This document shows, in pieces, positions 1 to 5,605 of a stretch of DNA of 8,124 nucleotides. The notes beneath the pieces are model-generated. The model saw only the letters and a program-made list of their open reading frames with translations, did not search any database and was not told where the DNA came from. How positions within the stretch are numbered: the stretch's first letter is position 1; each line of letters opens with the position of its first letter. Origin of the DNA: Bacteriovoracaceae bacterium (GTDB taxonomy: Bacteria > Bdellovibrionota > Bacteriovoracia > Bacteriovoracales > Bacteriovoracaceae); assembly GCA_947448095.1 (NCBI GenBank), contig CANFNN010000122.1, positions 1 to 8,124 on the forward strand, written 5' to 3'. The position numbers and the translations under genes were made by a program.

Positions 1-1230
1 AACCGCAACCAAACGATGGCGAAAGACTATAGTAACAGAAGCGATAAGTTGGTTGAAACTCAACAAAGAGATGCTCGTAAGACGAACCACGAGAACCAAG
101 AGCATCTGACTGAAGCCAGAAGAGATTTTAATAAGCAATTGCGACTTATTGATTTAGATAAGAGACGCCGAGACAATGGTTCCGGTGAATTTTCACAAGT
201 TATGGATCGCCAGCAAGGTTTGCGCGACGCCAATACCAATGACACACGCTTTAGGGATCTTAAAGATCAGATGGCCGTTACTCAAAACGTGTACCATGAT
301 AAAACTGTTGCCGATCAATCAGCTTTCACTGAATCCTTGAGAAAAGAAACAGCTGAAGGGACTGCTAGGCTTGACCGAAAATTGAATGAGGCCAATGCAG
401 ATAAGATTATTAACGTTTCCAGAGAAAGAGAAAAAGCTGAAGTTCAAGTCAGTAACCGTGAAAATCAAAACCGTTTAGATAAGCAAGCTTATGAGCAACA
501 ACTGATCGTTCAGCGTAATAACGCCGATGACCGATTAACGAAATTAAAAGAAAATTTTAATTCTTCGATGAAGCAGTTAGAGGAAAAGCATAAGTTCGGA
601 GTCGAAGACGTCACTAAAGTAAGCAATAAAGATAAAGCTGAATTCGTTAAGAAAATTAACGAAACAAGAAATAAAGAAAATTCTGACATCAGAAGAGAGT
701 TTACCCGATTAATGGATAGAACAGTCCAAGACTACGAACAAAGACTTTCAAACTATCAGCGTGATAATGAAAATCTTAAAATGACAATGGACCAAAAAGT
801 TCAAAATATTACCGATCAAAGTTCAAAACAGATGGAAGTTCAACGCACTTTGTTTGAAAGTCGTCTTGCCGCAGACAACAAAAATGCACAAGAATTGATG
901 GATCAGAAAGAACATCAGTGGAAAACTGCGACTCACCAGACCAATGGAAACTTCCAAACGAAAATAGATAAGATGCAAATTGAAGGTGACACAAAATTAA
1001 AGTTGCTTACCAATGATTATGAGAATAAATTGAAGGAGCTCAAGGCTTTAACTAGCAAGGAATTAGCTCAAAAAGATACTGATAAGCAGATTGAGCTGGC
1101 GCGGGTTAAGTCAGTTTACGAAGAAGAGAAAGCTCGTATGGTTTCTGGCTATGATAACCAAATCGAAGCGATCAAAATTGGGCACCGTGACCAAATGGAA
1201 TCGTTAAAAAGCTTTAAAAAATTAAGTTAG
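1..1230 (+). CDS. Long coiled-coil protein with 11-residue (hendecad) repeat, 5' end probably outside the window
   Basis: I do not recognise this family. The frame is open to the left edge of the window, and the first internal ATG (position 16) has no Shine-Dalgarno sequence in front of it, so the true start is probably upstream. Numbering from that ATG, the 404 residues contain no proline and no cysteine, only one tryptophan, and are dominated by K, E, D, Q, N and R, which indicates one long helix. Written in rows of 11 from residue 5, hydrophobic and aromatic residues fall in columns 1, 5 and 8 (4-3-4 spacing) for 36 rows. Examples are F38, F104, Y159, F181, F280, F313, Y335 and Y379 in column 1, and L284, I317, L328, L339, L350, L361 and I383 in column 5. 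No signal peptide or membrane segment is visible in the part seen. A structural or scaffold role is possible but unproven. It ends 28 bp before pyk with no terminator between them. Confidence 0.8.
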   Translation, partial: NRNQTMAKDYSNRSDKLVETQQRDARKTNHENQEHLTEARRDFNKQLRLIDLDKRRRDNGSGEFSQVMDRQQGLRDANTNDTRFRDLKDQMAVTQNVYHDKTVADQSAFTESLRKETAEGTARLDRKLNEANADKIINVSREREKAEVQVSNRENQNRLDKQAYEQQLIVQRNNADDRLTKLKENFNSSMKQLEEKHKFGVEDVTKVSNKDKAEFVKKINETRNKENSDIRREFTRLMDRTVQDYEQRLSNYQRDNENLKMTMDQKVQNITDQSSKQMEVQRTLFESRLAADNKNAQELMDQKEHQWKTATHQTNGNFQTKIDKMQIEGDTKLKLLTNDYENKLKELKALTSKELAQKDTDKQIELARVKSVYEEEKARMVSGYDNQIEAIKIGHRDQMESLKSFKKLS

Positions 1231-1258
1231 TTTAATAACCTCATCAAAAGAAAATCCT

Positions 1259-2956
1259 ATGACTGGCCGTCGCGCTAAGATCATAGCGACTATCGGACCT
1301 AGCTCTAACACTATTGAGATGCTAGAGAAAATGATTCTCGCCGGTATGAATGCCGCTAGAGTTAATATGTCCCATGGAACCTATGAAGCACATGAACAAT
1401 CCATTAAAAACATTCGTCAGGCCTCAAAAAATGTAGGCAAGGAAATTGCGATCCTTCTCGATTTGCAAGGTCCAAAGATTCGAGTGGATAAAGTTCCGGA
1501 GCCTCTACAACTCAATGACGGAGACGTCTGGGTGATTGGGCCGTCCCTGGTAAAAGACCAATACCCAGAGTACGCGAAAAATTTCATTCCTACGATTTAT
1601 AAGAATCTCGTGAAAGATGCCCACGTAGGTGCGCGCATTCTTTTTGATGATGGTCTGATCGTAGCTGAAGCCATCGAAAAAGACCGTGACGTGCTTAAAA
1701 TCAAAGTCACTGTGGGTGGACTTCTTAAATCGAATAAGGGCATTAACCTGCCTTACGTGAATGTCTCGGCTCCTAGTTTTACTGAAAAAGATCGTGAAGA
1801 TCTGATGTTTGGATTAAAACAAGGCATCGATTACGTCGCCTTAAGTTTTGTTCGGACTGCTCAAGATGTGATAGAAGTGAAATCTCTTCTGCATAACATG
1901 AAAGTCCAAATTCCCATTGTTTCTAAAATTGAAAAGCCAGAAGCCTTAGACAATATGGAAAGCATTTGTCAGGTGTCTGATGTCATCATGATTGCTCGTG
2001 GTGATATGGGTGTAGAGGTAGGAAATCATCTCGTTCCTGCTATTCAGAAAAAAATGATCAAGCTATGTAATGAACTTGGAAAACCAATAATTACTGCCAC
2101 TCAAATGCTCGAATCAATGATTACGAACTCGGCACCTACTCGTGCAGAGGCATCCGATGTGGCAAACGCTATTTGGGATGGAACTGATGTCGTGATGCTG
2201 TCTGGTGAAACGGCTTCTGGGAAATATCCCTTGGAAGCGATCACCATTATGGGTCAGATCATTGAAGAAGCGGAGAAGGCTCCTAAAGAGAGACCTTTTC
2301 TTCGTCATATGGACATTTCAAGTGTGACAGCTTCGATTCAAGTTGCGGCCTCAATTGTTGCGGAAAAAAATAACGCTCGCTGGATTATTTCTATTACTGA
2401 GGGTGGAAACTCTTGTAAAAAAATGACCCGCTTTAGGCCAAACACTCCTGTTTTAGGAGTCACGAATTCTCTTAATATCATCCGCCGGATGAGTTTATAT
2501 TGGGGAATTAATCCTTATTTTTTCAATATTCATGACAACTCTGATTTGACTAAGCTCGGCGATATGATGATTGCTGAACTCATAGAGAAAAAGCTACTTG
2601 AACTTGGTGAAAAAGTTGTGATCACTGTCGGGGATGGTAAATTCTTTCGTCAGGGAACCACCAACTCGATAAGAGTTGAAATCATCAAAGATGTCCCAAA
2701 GGCCCTTAAGAACTTGGATCAAGATTCGATCCAGGAGGTGTCTTTTGACAAGGGAAAGCTTCTACTTGATACAAGCATCTGTGCTTCATGCCAGGCCTGT
2801 ATCAACGTTTGTCCTTACGAAATTTGGACAACGAAGTTAGAGAAAAATCACGATACCAGAATCGATGCCTCAAAAGTCCACATGTGTGATTTTGACATGC
2901 AATGTGTGGAGGCCTGCCCCACTGGCGCCATAGAGATCATTCCTTACAATCAATGA
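1259..2956 (+). CDS. pyk: Pyruvate kinase with C-terminal ferredoxin-like (4Fe-4S) domain
   Basis: Catalyses PEP + ADP to pyruvate + ATP, the last step of glycolysis, in the cytoplasm. Family motifs are complete: KIIATIGPSS near the N-terminus, R34/N36/S38 in ARVNMSHG, LDLQGPKIR (68-75), the catalytic K223 in SKIEKPEA, metal ligands E225 and D249 (IARGDMGVE), and ITATQMLESM with T281. The B domain spans about 75-175 and the PK C-terminal domain about 355-478. Usual enzymes stop near 470-480. This one continues through a linker to a ferredoxin-like domain (about 500-565) with C508-x2-C511-x2-C514-x3-C518-P and a second motif C543-x2-D546-x2-C549-x3-C553-P. K73 replaces the Glu found in K+-dependent enzymes, suggesting K+ independence. 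The effector loop reads TEGGNS (380-385) instead of the common T-x-S-G-x-S/T. Upstream there is only an A-rich stretch and a weak ribosome site, so it may be cotranscribed with the coiled-coil gene. The kinase call is very secure; the role of the Fe-S domain is unknown. Confidence 0.97.
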   Translation: MTGRRAKIIATIGPSSNTIEMLEKMILAGMNAARVNMSHGTYEAHEQSIKNIRQASKNVGKEIAILLDLQGPKIRVDKVPEPLQLNDGDVWVIGPSLVKDQYPEYAKNFIPTIYKNLVKDAHVGARILFDDGLIVAEAIEKDRDVLKIKVTVGGLLKSNKGINLPYVNVSAPSFTEKDREDLMFGLKQGIDYVALSFVRTAQDVIEVKSLLHNMKVQIPIVSKIEKPEALDNMESICQVSDVIMIARGDMGVEVGNHLVPAIQKKMIKLCNELGKPIITATQMLESMITNSAPTRAEASDVANAIWDGTDVVMLSGETASGKYPLEAITIMGQIIEEAEKAPKERPFLRHMDISSVTASIQVAASIVAEKNNARWIISITEGGNSCKKMTRFRPNTPVLGVTNSLNIIRRMSLYWGINPYFFNIHDNSDLTKLGDMMIAELIEKKLLELGEKVVITVGDGKFFRQGTTNSIRVEIIKDVPKALKNLDQDSIQEVSFDKGKLLLDTSICASCQACINVCPYEIWTTKLEKNHDTRIDASKVHMCDFDMQCVEACPTGAIEIIPYNQ

Positions 2957-3948
2957 AAGACCTTTTAAATTTATCCCAGGGAACTTTAAAGTCCCTGGGA
3001 ATTTTAGACTGGGGCTACAGCGAAGAATCTCTCCCGCATTCAATGAATCATTACGAAGCTTGGGTTAAGCAAGACTTGCACGGACCTTTGAGCTATTTAT
3101 CAGATCACCGAAAAGATCTTCGAAGTGACATCAAAAATATTTATCCCGAATTTCAATCCGCTCTTGTTTTTCTTTTTAGTTACCAAGAAGCCAAAAAATG
3201 GTTACTCGATCATAATCACCATGAAGTCGCCGCCTATGCATTAGGTTTTGAAGGTCAGGATTATCACGTTATCTTGAAAGAGAAGCTGAATTCCATTTAC
3301 CAGACTCTTAAAGCATCAAACCCAGAGCTTAAACACTTCGTCGCTTTGGACGCTCAGCCGGTACTTGAGCGCGATCTCGCTATGAGGTCTGGCCTTGGGT
3401 GGTTTGGAAAAAACTCCATGCTGATTCATCAAAAAGAAGGCAGCTATTTTATTATTGGCTCATTACTTCTTAACCAAAAACTGAATTTGCACATACCTCA
3501 ATTAGATATTGATCACTGTGGCCAGTGCACGGCCTGCATTGAGGCATGTCCAACCAAGGCCATTGATGGAGAATCAAGAACAGTCATCGCTTCCCAGTGC
3601 ATTTCGACTTACACCATCGAAATTTTTAAAGAGGCCGAAGCCCCCAAAGGATTTGATCAATCGCGGGGAGAGTTCTTTGGTTGTGATATTTGTCAGGACG
3701 TTTGCCCTTGGAACCGAAAGCCATTAGCAAGAGTCATCGGAACTTTAAATTTACCAGAGAGTTTTTTGTTTTTAAAAGAATGGTTTTTTTCTCTACCAAT
3801 CAGAGACCTGACTCAAATCATTGAAAAAGAATCTAATCGAGGTCTTAAGCGAAAATTATCTGGCACACCTTTTGATCGACCGGGCAAAGAGGGATGGCTT
3901 AAGAATTTAAAAGCGATCCTTTCTAAATCCAACCGAAGTGATTCTTAA
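2953..3948 (+). CDS. queG: Epoxyqueuosine reductase QueG
   Basis: Reduces epoxyqueuosine to queuosine at the wobble position of GUN-anticodon tRNAs; the family uses cobalamin and two [4Fe-4S] clusters. The 331-residue protein shows the family landmarks: VALDAQPVLER (D133 matches the proposed general acid), MRSGLGWFGKNSMLI, then C189-x2-C192-x2-C195-x3-C199-P, C216 in SQCISTYTIE, and C244-x2-C247-x3-C251-PWN. The C-terminus carries the usual SGTPFDRPGKEGWLKN block, so the gene is complete, though at the short end for the family; an extended HEAT-like tail is absent. I chose the ATG at 2953 because it overlaps the pyk stop as ATGA and puts typical QueG sequence directly after the start. An in-frame ATG at 2902 would add 17 residues that are only a frame shadow of the ferredoxin domain. 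There is no good Shine-Dalgarno, which suggests translational coupling to pyk. Confidence 0.95.
   Translation: MKDLLNLSQGTLKSLGILDWGYSEESLPHSMNHYEAWVKQDLHGPLSYLSDHRKDLRSDIKNIYPEFQSALVFLFSYQEAKKWLLDHNHHEVAAYALGFEGQDYHVILKEKLNSIYQTLKASNPELKHFVALDAQPVLERDLAMRSGLGWFGKNSMLIHQKEGSYFIIGSLLLNQKLNLHIPQLDIDHCGQCTACIEACPTKAIDGESRTVIASQCISTYTIEIFKEAEAPKGFDQSRGEFFGCDICQDVCPWNRKPLARVIGTLNLPESFLFLKEWFFSLPIRDLTQIIEKESNRGLKRKLSGTPFDRPGKEGWLKNLKAILSKSNRSDS
2974..3000 (+). promoter_or_regulatory. Strong hairpin in the 5' coding region of queG
   Basis: A perfect 9-bp inverted repeat, TCCCAGGGA and TCCCTGGGA, flanks the self-complementary CTTTAAAG, so the stem can extend by two pairs past a bulged A2983. It begins 21 nt after the A of the queG start codon and is followed by ATTTTAG, a short weak U tract. 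By shape it could slow translation, attenuate read-through from pyk, or stabilise an mRNA end. It is coding (QueG residues 8-16), so it may also be accidental. The structure is seen; the role is inferred. Confidence 0.5.
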
Positions 3949-4726
3949 GAAATGAATAGATATGTGCTGTCGCTAACGCTGGCTCATGATGAGGCAGACG
4001 TTTCGGTTTATCGGTACTGACCACGTTGCCTTGTTTTTCAAGGATGTCTTGAAAAACTTCCATGCCTAGATTTCCCACCACAATGTCATCTTCGCCCGTG
4101 ATCATATGGATGCGCTGATTTGAAAGCACCATATTTTCTTTGGCCTCTTTCAGCCACGCAAAGACTTCTTTTGAATCAAGATGAGGAGACACGAGTTGTC
4201 TGCGAATGGATAATGTTTTTTCATAAAAGGCCGTTTCAAAAAGATGTGTTGCCTGTCTTTGCCCAATTCCAATTCCTACCGCTACTGCTACTCGGTTAAG
4301 TGAAGCAAAGGCCGGCAATTCAAGTGCTTTAATCGAAGTGTAGGCACCTAGGGAGTGGCCGCCCAGAATGACTCCTGTATTTGCCGGAAACTGGCCGAAA
4401 CCAAGCTGCTGCTCGAGCAGGCCTTGCAAACGGACGAACGCCTCTGCAAAGAGCTCATGAACGTGTTCTTTAAAATCTTCAAGGCTCGCAATCTCATGAA
4501 AACTTCCGAGGTAGTGGCCAGGCTGATCAAAAATCATGCAGGGAACACCGGCCTCAACCAGGCGAGTGGCCCAGTTCAGACAGTCCCCCTTATGTGAAGT
4601 GTAGCCGTGACTAAACAGCGCCCATTCACTCTGTATAGGTGTTTTGTCTGGGGAAGGGATGAATGCCAAGGCATTGACTTGAAACCAAGGCAAGGAAAGC
4701 TCTAGGCAGATAACTTGCGAAGACAT
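3923..4726 (-). CDS. Alpha/beta hydrolase fold protein (serine hydrolase), substrate unknown
   Basis: A 267-residue cytoplasmic-looking protein with the alpha/beta-hydrolase pattern: an oxyanion strand FSHGYTSHKG (H40-G41), an MIFDQPGHYLGS turn at about 64-75, the nucleophile elbow GGHSLGA (S125), a probable acid at D213/D214 in ITGEDDIVVG, and a probable catalytic His at H246/H247 in LPHHEPA. Order and spacing fit a complete Ser-Asp-His triad. No signal peptide or lipobox is seen. The start is well supported: AAAGG (plus-strand 4732-4736) lies 5 nt upstream of the ATG. The 3' end overlaps the convergent queG end by 26 bp. Esterase, thioesterase or acyl-peptidase roles are all possible; sequence alone does not decide, and the neighbours give no metabolic hint. 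Confidence 0.88.
   Translation of the reverse strand: MSSQVICLELSLPWFQVNALAFIPSPDKTPIQSEWALFSHGYTSHKGDCLNWATRLVEAGVPCMIFDQPGHYLGSFHEIASLEDFKEHVHELFAEAFVRLQGLLEQQLGFGQFPANTGVILGGHSLGAYTSIKALELPAFASLNRVAVAVGIGIGQRQATHLFETAFYEKTLSIRRQLVSPHLDSKEVFAWLKEAKENMVLSNQRIHMITGEDDIVVGNLGMEVFQDILEKQGNVVSTDKPKRLPHHEPALATAHIYSFLKNHFGWI
4033..4057. repeat. Perfect 10-bp inverted repeat with 5-nt loop inside the hydrolase gene
   Basis: GTTTTTCAAG and CTTGAAAAAC are exact reverse complements separated by GATGT. The hairpin lies in the 3' part of the hydrolase gene (around VFQDILEKQG) and 85 bp beyond the queG stop, so queG read-through RNA would also carry it. It lacks a following U tract on either strand and is therefore not a standard intrinsic terminator. 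It could be a chance result of coding sequence. Confidence 0.6.
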
Positions 4727-4774
4727 AAAAACCTTTGACTCAAGTCGTTACTGTAATCTTTTAGCGAATAGTCG

Positions 4775-4803
4775 TTGACGAGAAACCTCTGAAACATTAA
4801 CTT
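4775..4803 (+). promoter_or_regulatory. Candidate promoter for tRNA-Phe
   Basis: TTGACG (4775-4780) is a five-of-six match to the -35 consensus. With 17 bp spacing the -10 would be TAACTT (4798-4803), which keeps the key first, second and last positions. TTATAG at 4802-4807 is closer to consensus but lies 21 bp from the -35. Transcription would begin around 4810, about 37 nt before the mature tRNA. Confidence 0.4.
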
Positions 4804-4828
4804 ATAGTTCTCTTTTTTAGAAGAACAA
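4801..4828 (-). promoter_or_regulatory. Candidate promoter for the hydrolase gene
   Basis: On the minus strand TTGTTC (plus 4823-4828) is followed after 16 bp by TATAAG (plus 4801-4806), which matches the sigma70 -10 consensus at five of six positions. Transcription would start near 4795 and give a leader of roughly 70 nt before the hydrolase ATG. The -35 match is only partial. It overlaps the region expected to drive the tRNA gene in the other direction. Confidence 0.35.
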
Positions 4829-4846
4829 GTTACCGGTTTTCGATAT

Positions 4847-4922
4847 GCCCGCTTAGCTCAGTCGGTAGAGCAAAGGACTGAAAATCCTTGTGTCCGTGGT
4901 TCGATTCCGCGAGCGGGCACCA
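4847..4922 (+). tRNA. tRNA-Phe (anticodon GAA)
   Basis: A complete 76-nt cloverleaf. The acceptor GCCCGCT (4847-4853) pairs with AGCGGGC (4912-4918). The D stem is GCTC/GAGC. The anticodon stem AAGGA/TCCTT encloses loop CTGAAAA, with GAA at 4880-4882. The variable loop is GTGTC. The T stem CGTGG/CCGCG (one G-T pair) encloses TTCGATT. The discriminator is A4919, and CCA is genome-encoded (4920-4922). It is a single gene, directly followed by a terminator. It is not a queuosine tRNA, so its proximity to queG is probably coincidental. Confidence 0.98.
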
Positions 4923-4968
4923 AAAAAAAGCCTCAGCAAATTTAACCCATTTGTCTGAGGCTTTTTTT
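4922..4968 (+). terminator. Intrinsic terminator of the tRNA-Phe transcript
   Basis: AGCCTCAG (4929-4936) pairs with CTGAGGCT (4955-4962). The stem extends inward through CAAAT/ATTTG past a single bulged T4954. An A run lies before it and seven T after it (4962-4968), so it can work in both directions. It begins at the end of the tRNA CCA and insulates the SRPBCC gene downstream. Confidence 0.92.
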
Positions 4969-4984
4969 ATTTCTGGCGATGAAA

Positions 4985-4990
4985 TACAAT
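4985..4990 (+). promoter_or_regulatory. Possible -10 element for the SRPBCC gene
   Basis: TACAAT matches the -10 consensus at five of six positions and would give a start near 4997, about 22 nt before the ATG. The expected -35 position falls in the T run of the preceding terminator and is a poor match, so this is a weak call. Some promoter is needed here because the upstream transcript is terminated. Confidence 0.3.
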
Positions 4991-5018
4991 TCTCTCAATT
5001 TTTTCTCGGAGAATAAGC

Positions 5019-5462
5019 ATGTCTAATTCAATCACTTTACATCGAGTCCTCAAGGCACCCGTCGAGCGCGTATATCGCGCATTCATAAATCCTGAAGCCC
5101 ATGCGTCTTGGATTCCTCCTTTTGGATTTATTGCAAAAATTCATGAGTTTAATCCGGTAGTCGGTGGCACTTACAAAATGTCTTTTATCAATTTCACGAA
5201 CCAGCAAGAGCATTCATTTGGTGGAACTTATTTAGAAATTAAGCCCAATGAGCTACTTAAATATGTCGATAAGTTTGATGATCCAAATCTTCCAGGTGAG
5301 ATGACGGTAACAATTAATTTTAAACAGGTCTCGTGCGGAACAGAGTTAAATATCAAGCAGGAAGGTATTCCCGAGGTGATTCCGACAGAGATGTGTTATC
5401 TCGGTTGGCAGGAATCTCTTGTGAAGCTGGCCCAATTAGTGGAACCAGAAATTAATCAATAG
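5019..5462 (+). CDS. SRPBCC / AHSA1-type domain protein (START-like fold)
   Basis: The 147-residue protein has the AHSA1-like layout: an N-terminal strand with RVLKAPVERVYRAFINPEAHASWIPP, a central VVGGTYKMSF hairpin, the GGTYLEIKPNELLKYVDKFDD segment, a GEMTVTINFKQV strand, and a C-terminal helix introduced by CYLGWQESLVKLAQLV. The fold is a helix-grip cavity that binds small hydrophobic ligands or acts as a co-chaperone domain; no catalytic residue can be named. The start has a good GGAG (5008-5011) 7 nt upstream. It stands alone between the tRNA terminator and a 143-bp gap, and no clear terminator follows. The family call is firm; the specific role is unknown. Confidence 0.88.
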   Translation: MSNSITLHRVLKAPVERVYRAFINPEAHASWIPPFGFIAKIHEFNPVVGGTYKMSFINFTNQQEHSFGGTYLEIKPNELLKYVDKFDDPNLPGEMTVTINFKQVSCGTELNIKQEGIPEVIPTEMCYLGWQESLVKLAQLVEPEINQ

Positions 5463-5524
5463 GTTCTTCGTGTTTAAGATTGATACCGGAATAGGGGTCA
5501 ATCGGGCTATCCTTCTCACAGATA

Positions 5525-5553
5525 TTTATAAAACAGCATGGTATACTGATAAT
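5525..5553 (+). promoter_or_regulatory. Candidate promoter of the polyprenyl-phosphate pentose operon
   Basis: In the 143-bp gap before the UbiA-type gene, TTTATA (5525-5530) and GATAAT (5548-5553) are spaced by 17 bp. An alternative is the extended -10 TGGTATACT at 5539-5547. Either would start transcription at about 5555-5560, leaving an AT-rich leader of around 45-50 nt. The rest of the gap (5463-5524) holds no convincing terminator or ORF. Confidence 0.45.
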
Positions 5554-5605
5554 ATTTGGATATGGTTAACTAAATATATTCTTAATCATCGGGACGAATC
5601 TCTCC

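Noticed and set aside
16..18. ATG at 16 as the true start of the coiled-coil gene
   Set aside because: No Shine-Dalgarno precedes it and the frame is open to the window edge, so I treat the gene as 5'-partial. It cannot be excluded without upstream sequence.
2902..2952. Upstream in-frame ATG that would lengthen QueG by 17 residues
   Set aside because: The added residues lie entirely in the pyk ferredoxin coding region and look like a frame shadow. The ATG at 2953 overlaps the pyk stop and fits the family N-terminus.
3509..3727. 72-codon open frame inside queG
   Set aside because: It overlaps the QueG Fe-S cysteine region in another frame and has no independent support.
4355..4597. 80-codon open frame on the plus strand
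   Set aside because: It lies antisense within the hydrolase nucleophile region, has no ribosome site or family likeness, and is explained by the hydrolase coding sequence.
4847..4968. tRNA as an integration site for a mobile element
   Set aside because: No integrase gene, no repeat of the tRNA 3' end and no composition shift are visible in the window.
5463..5524. Possible terminator after the SRPBCC gene (GATACCGG ... CGGGCTATC)
   Set aside because: The pairing is short and interrupted, with no U tract after it.
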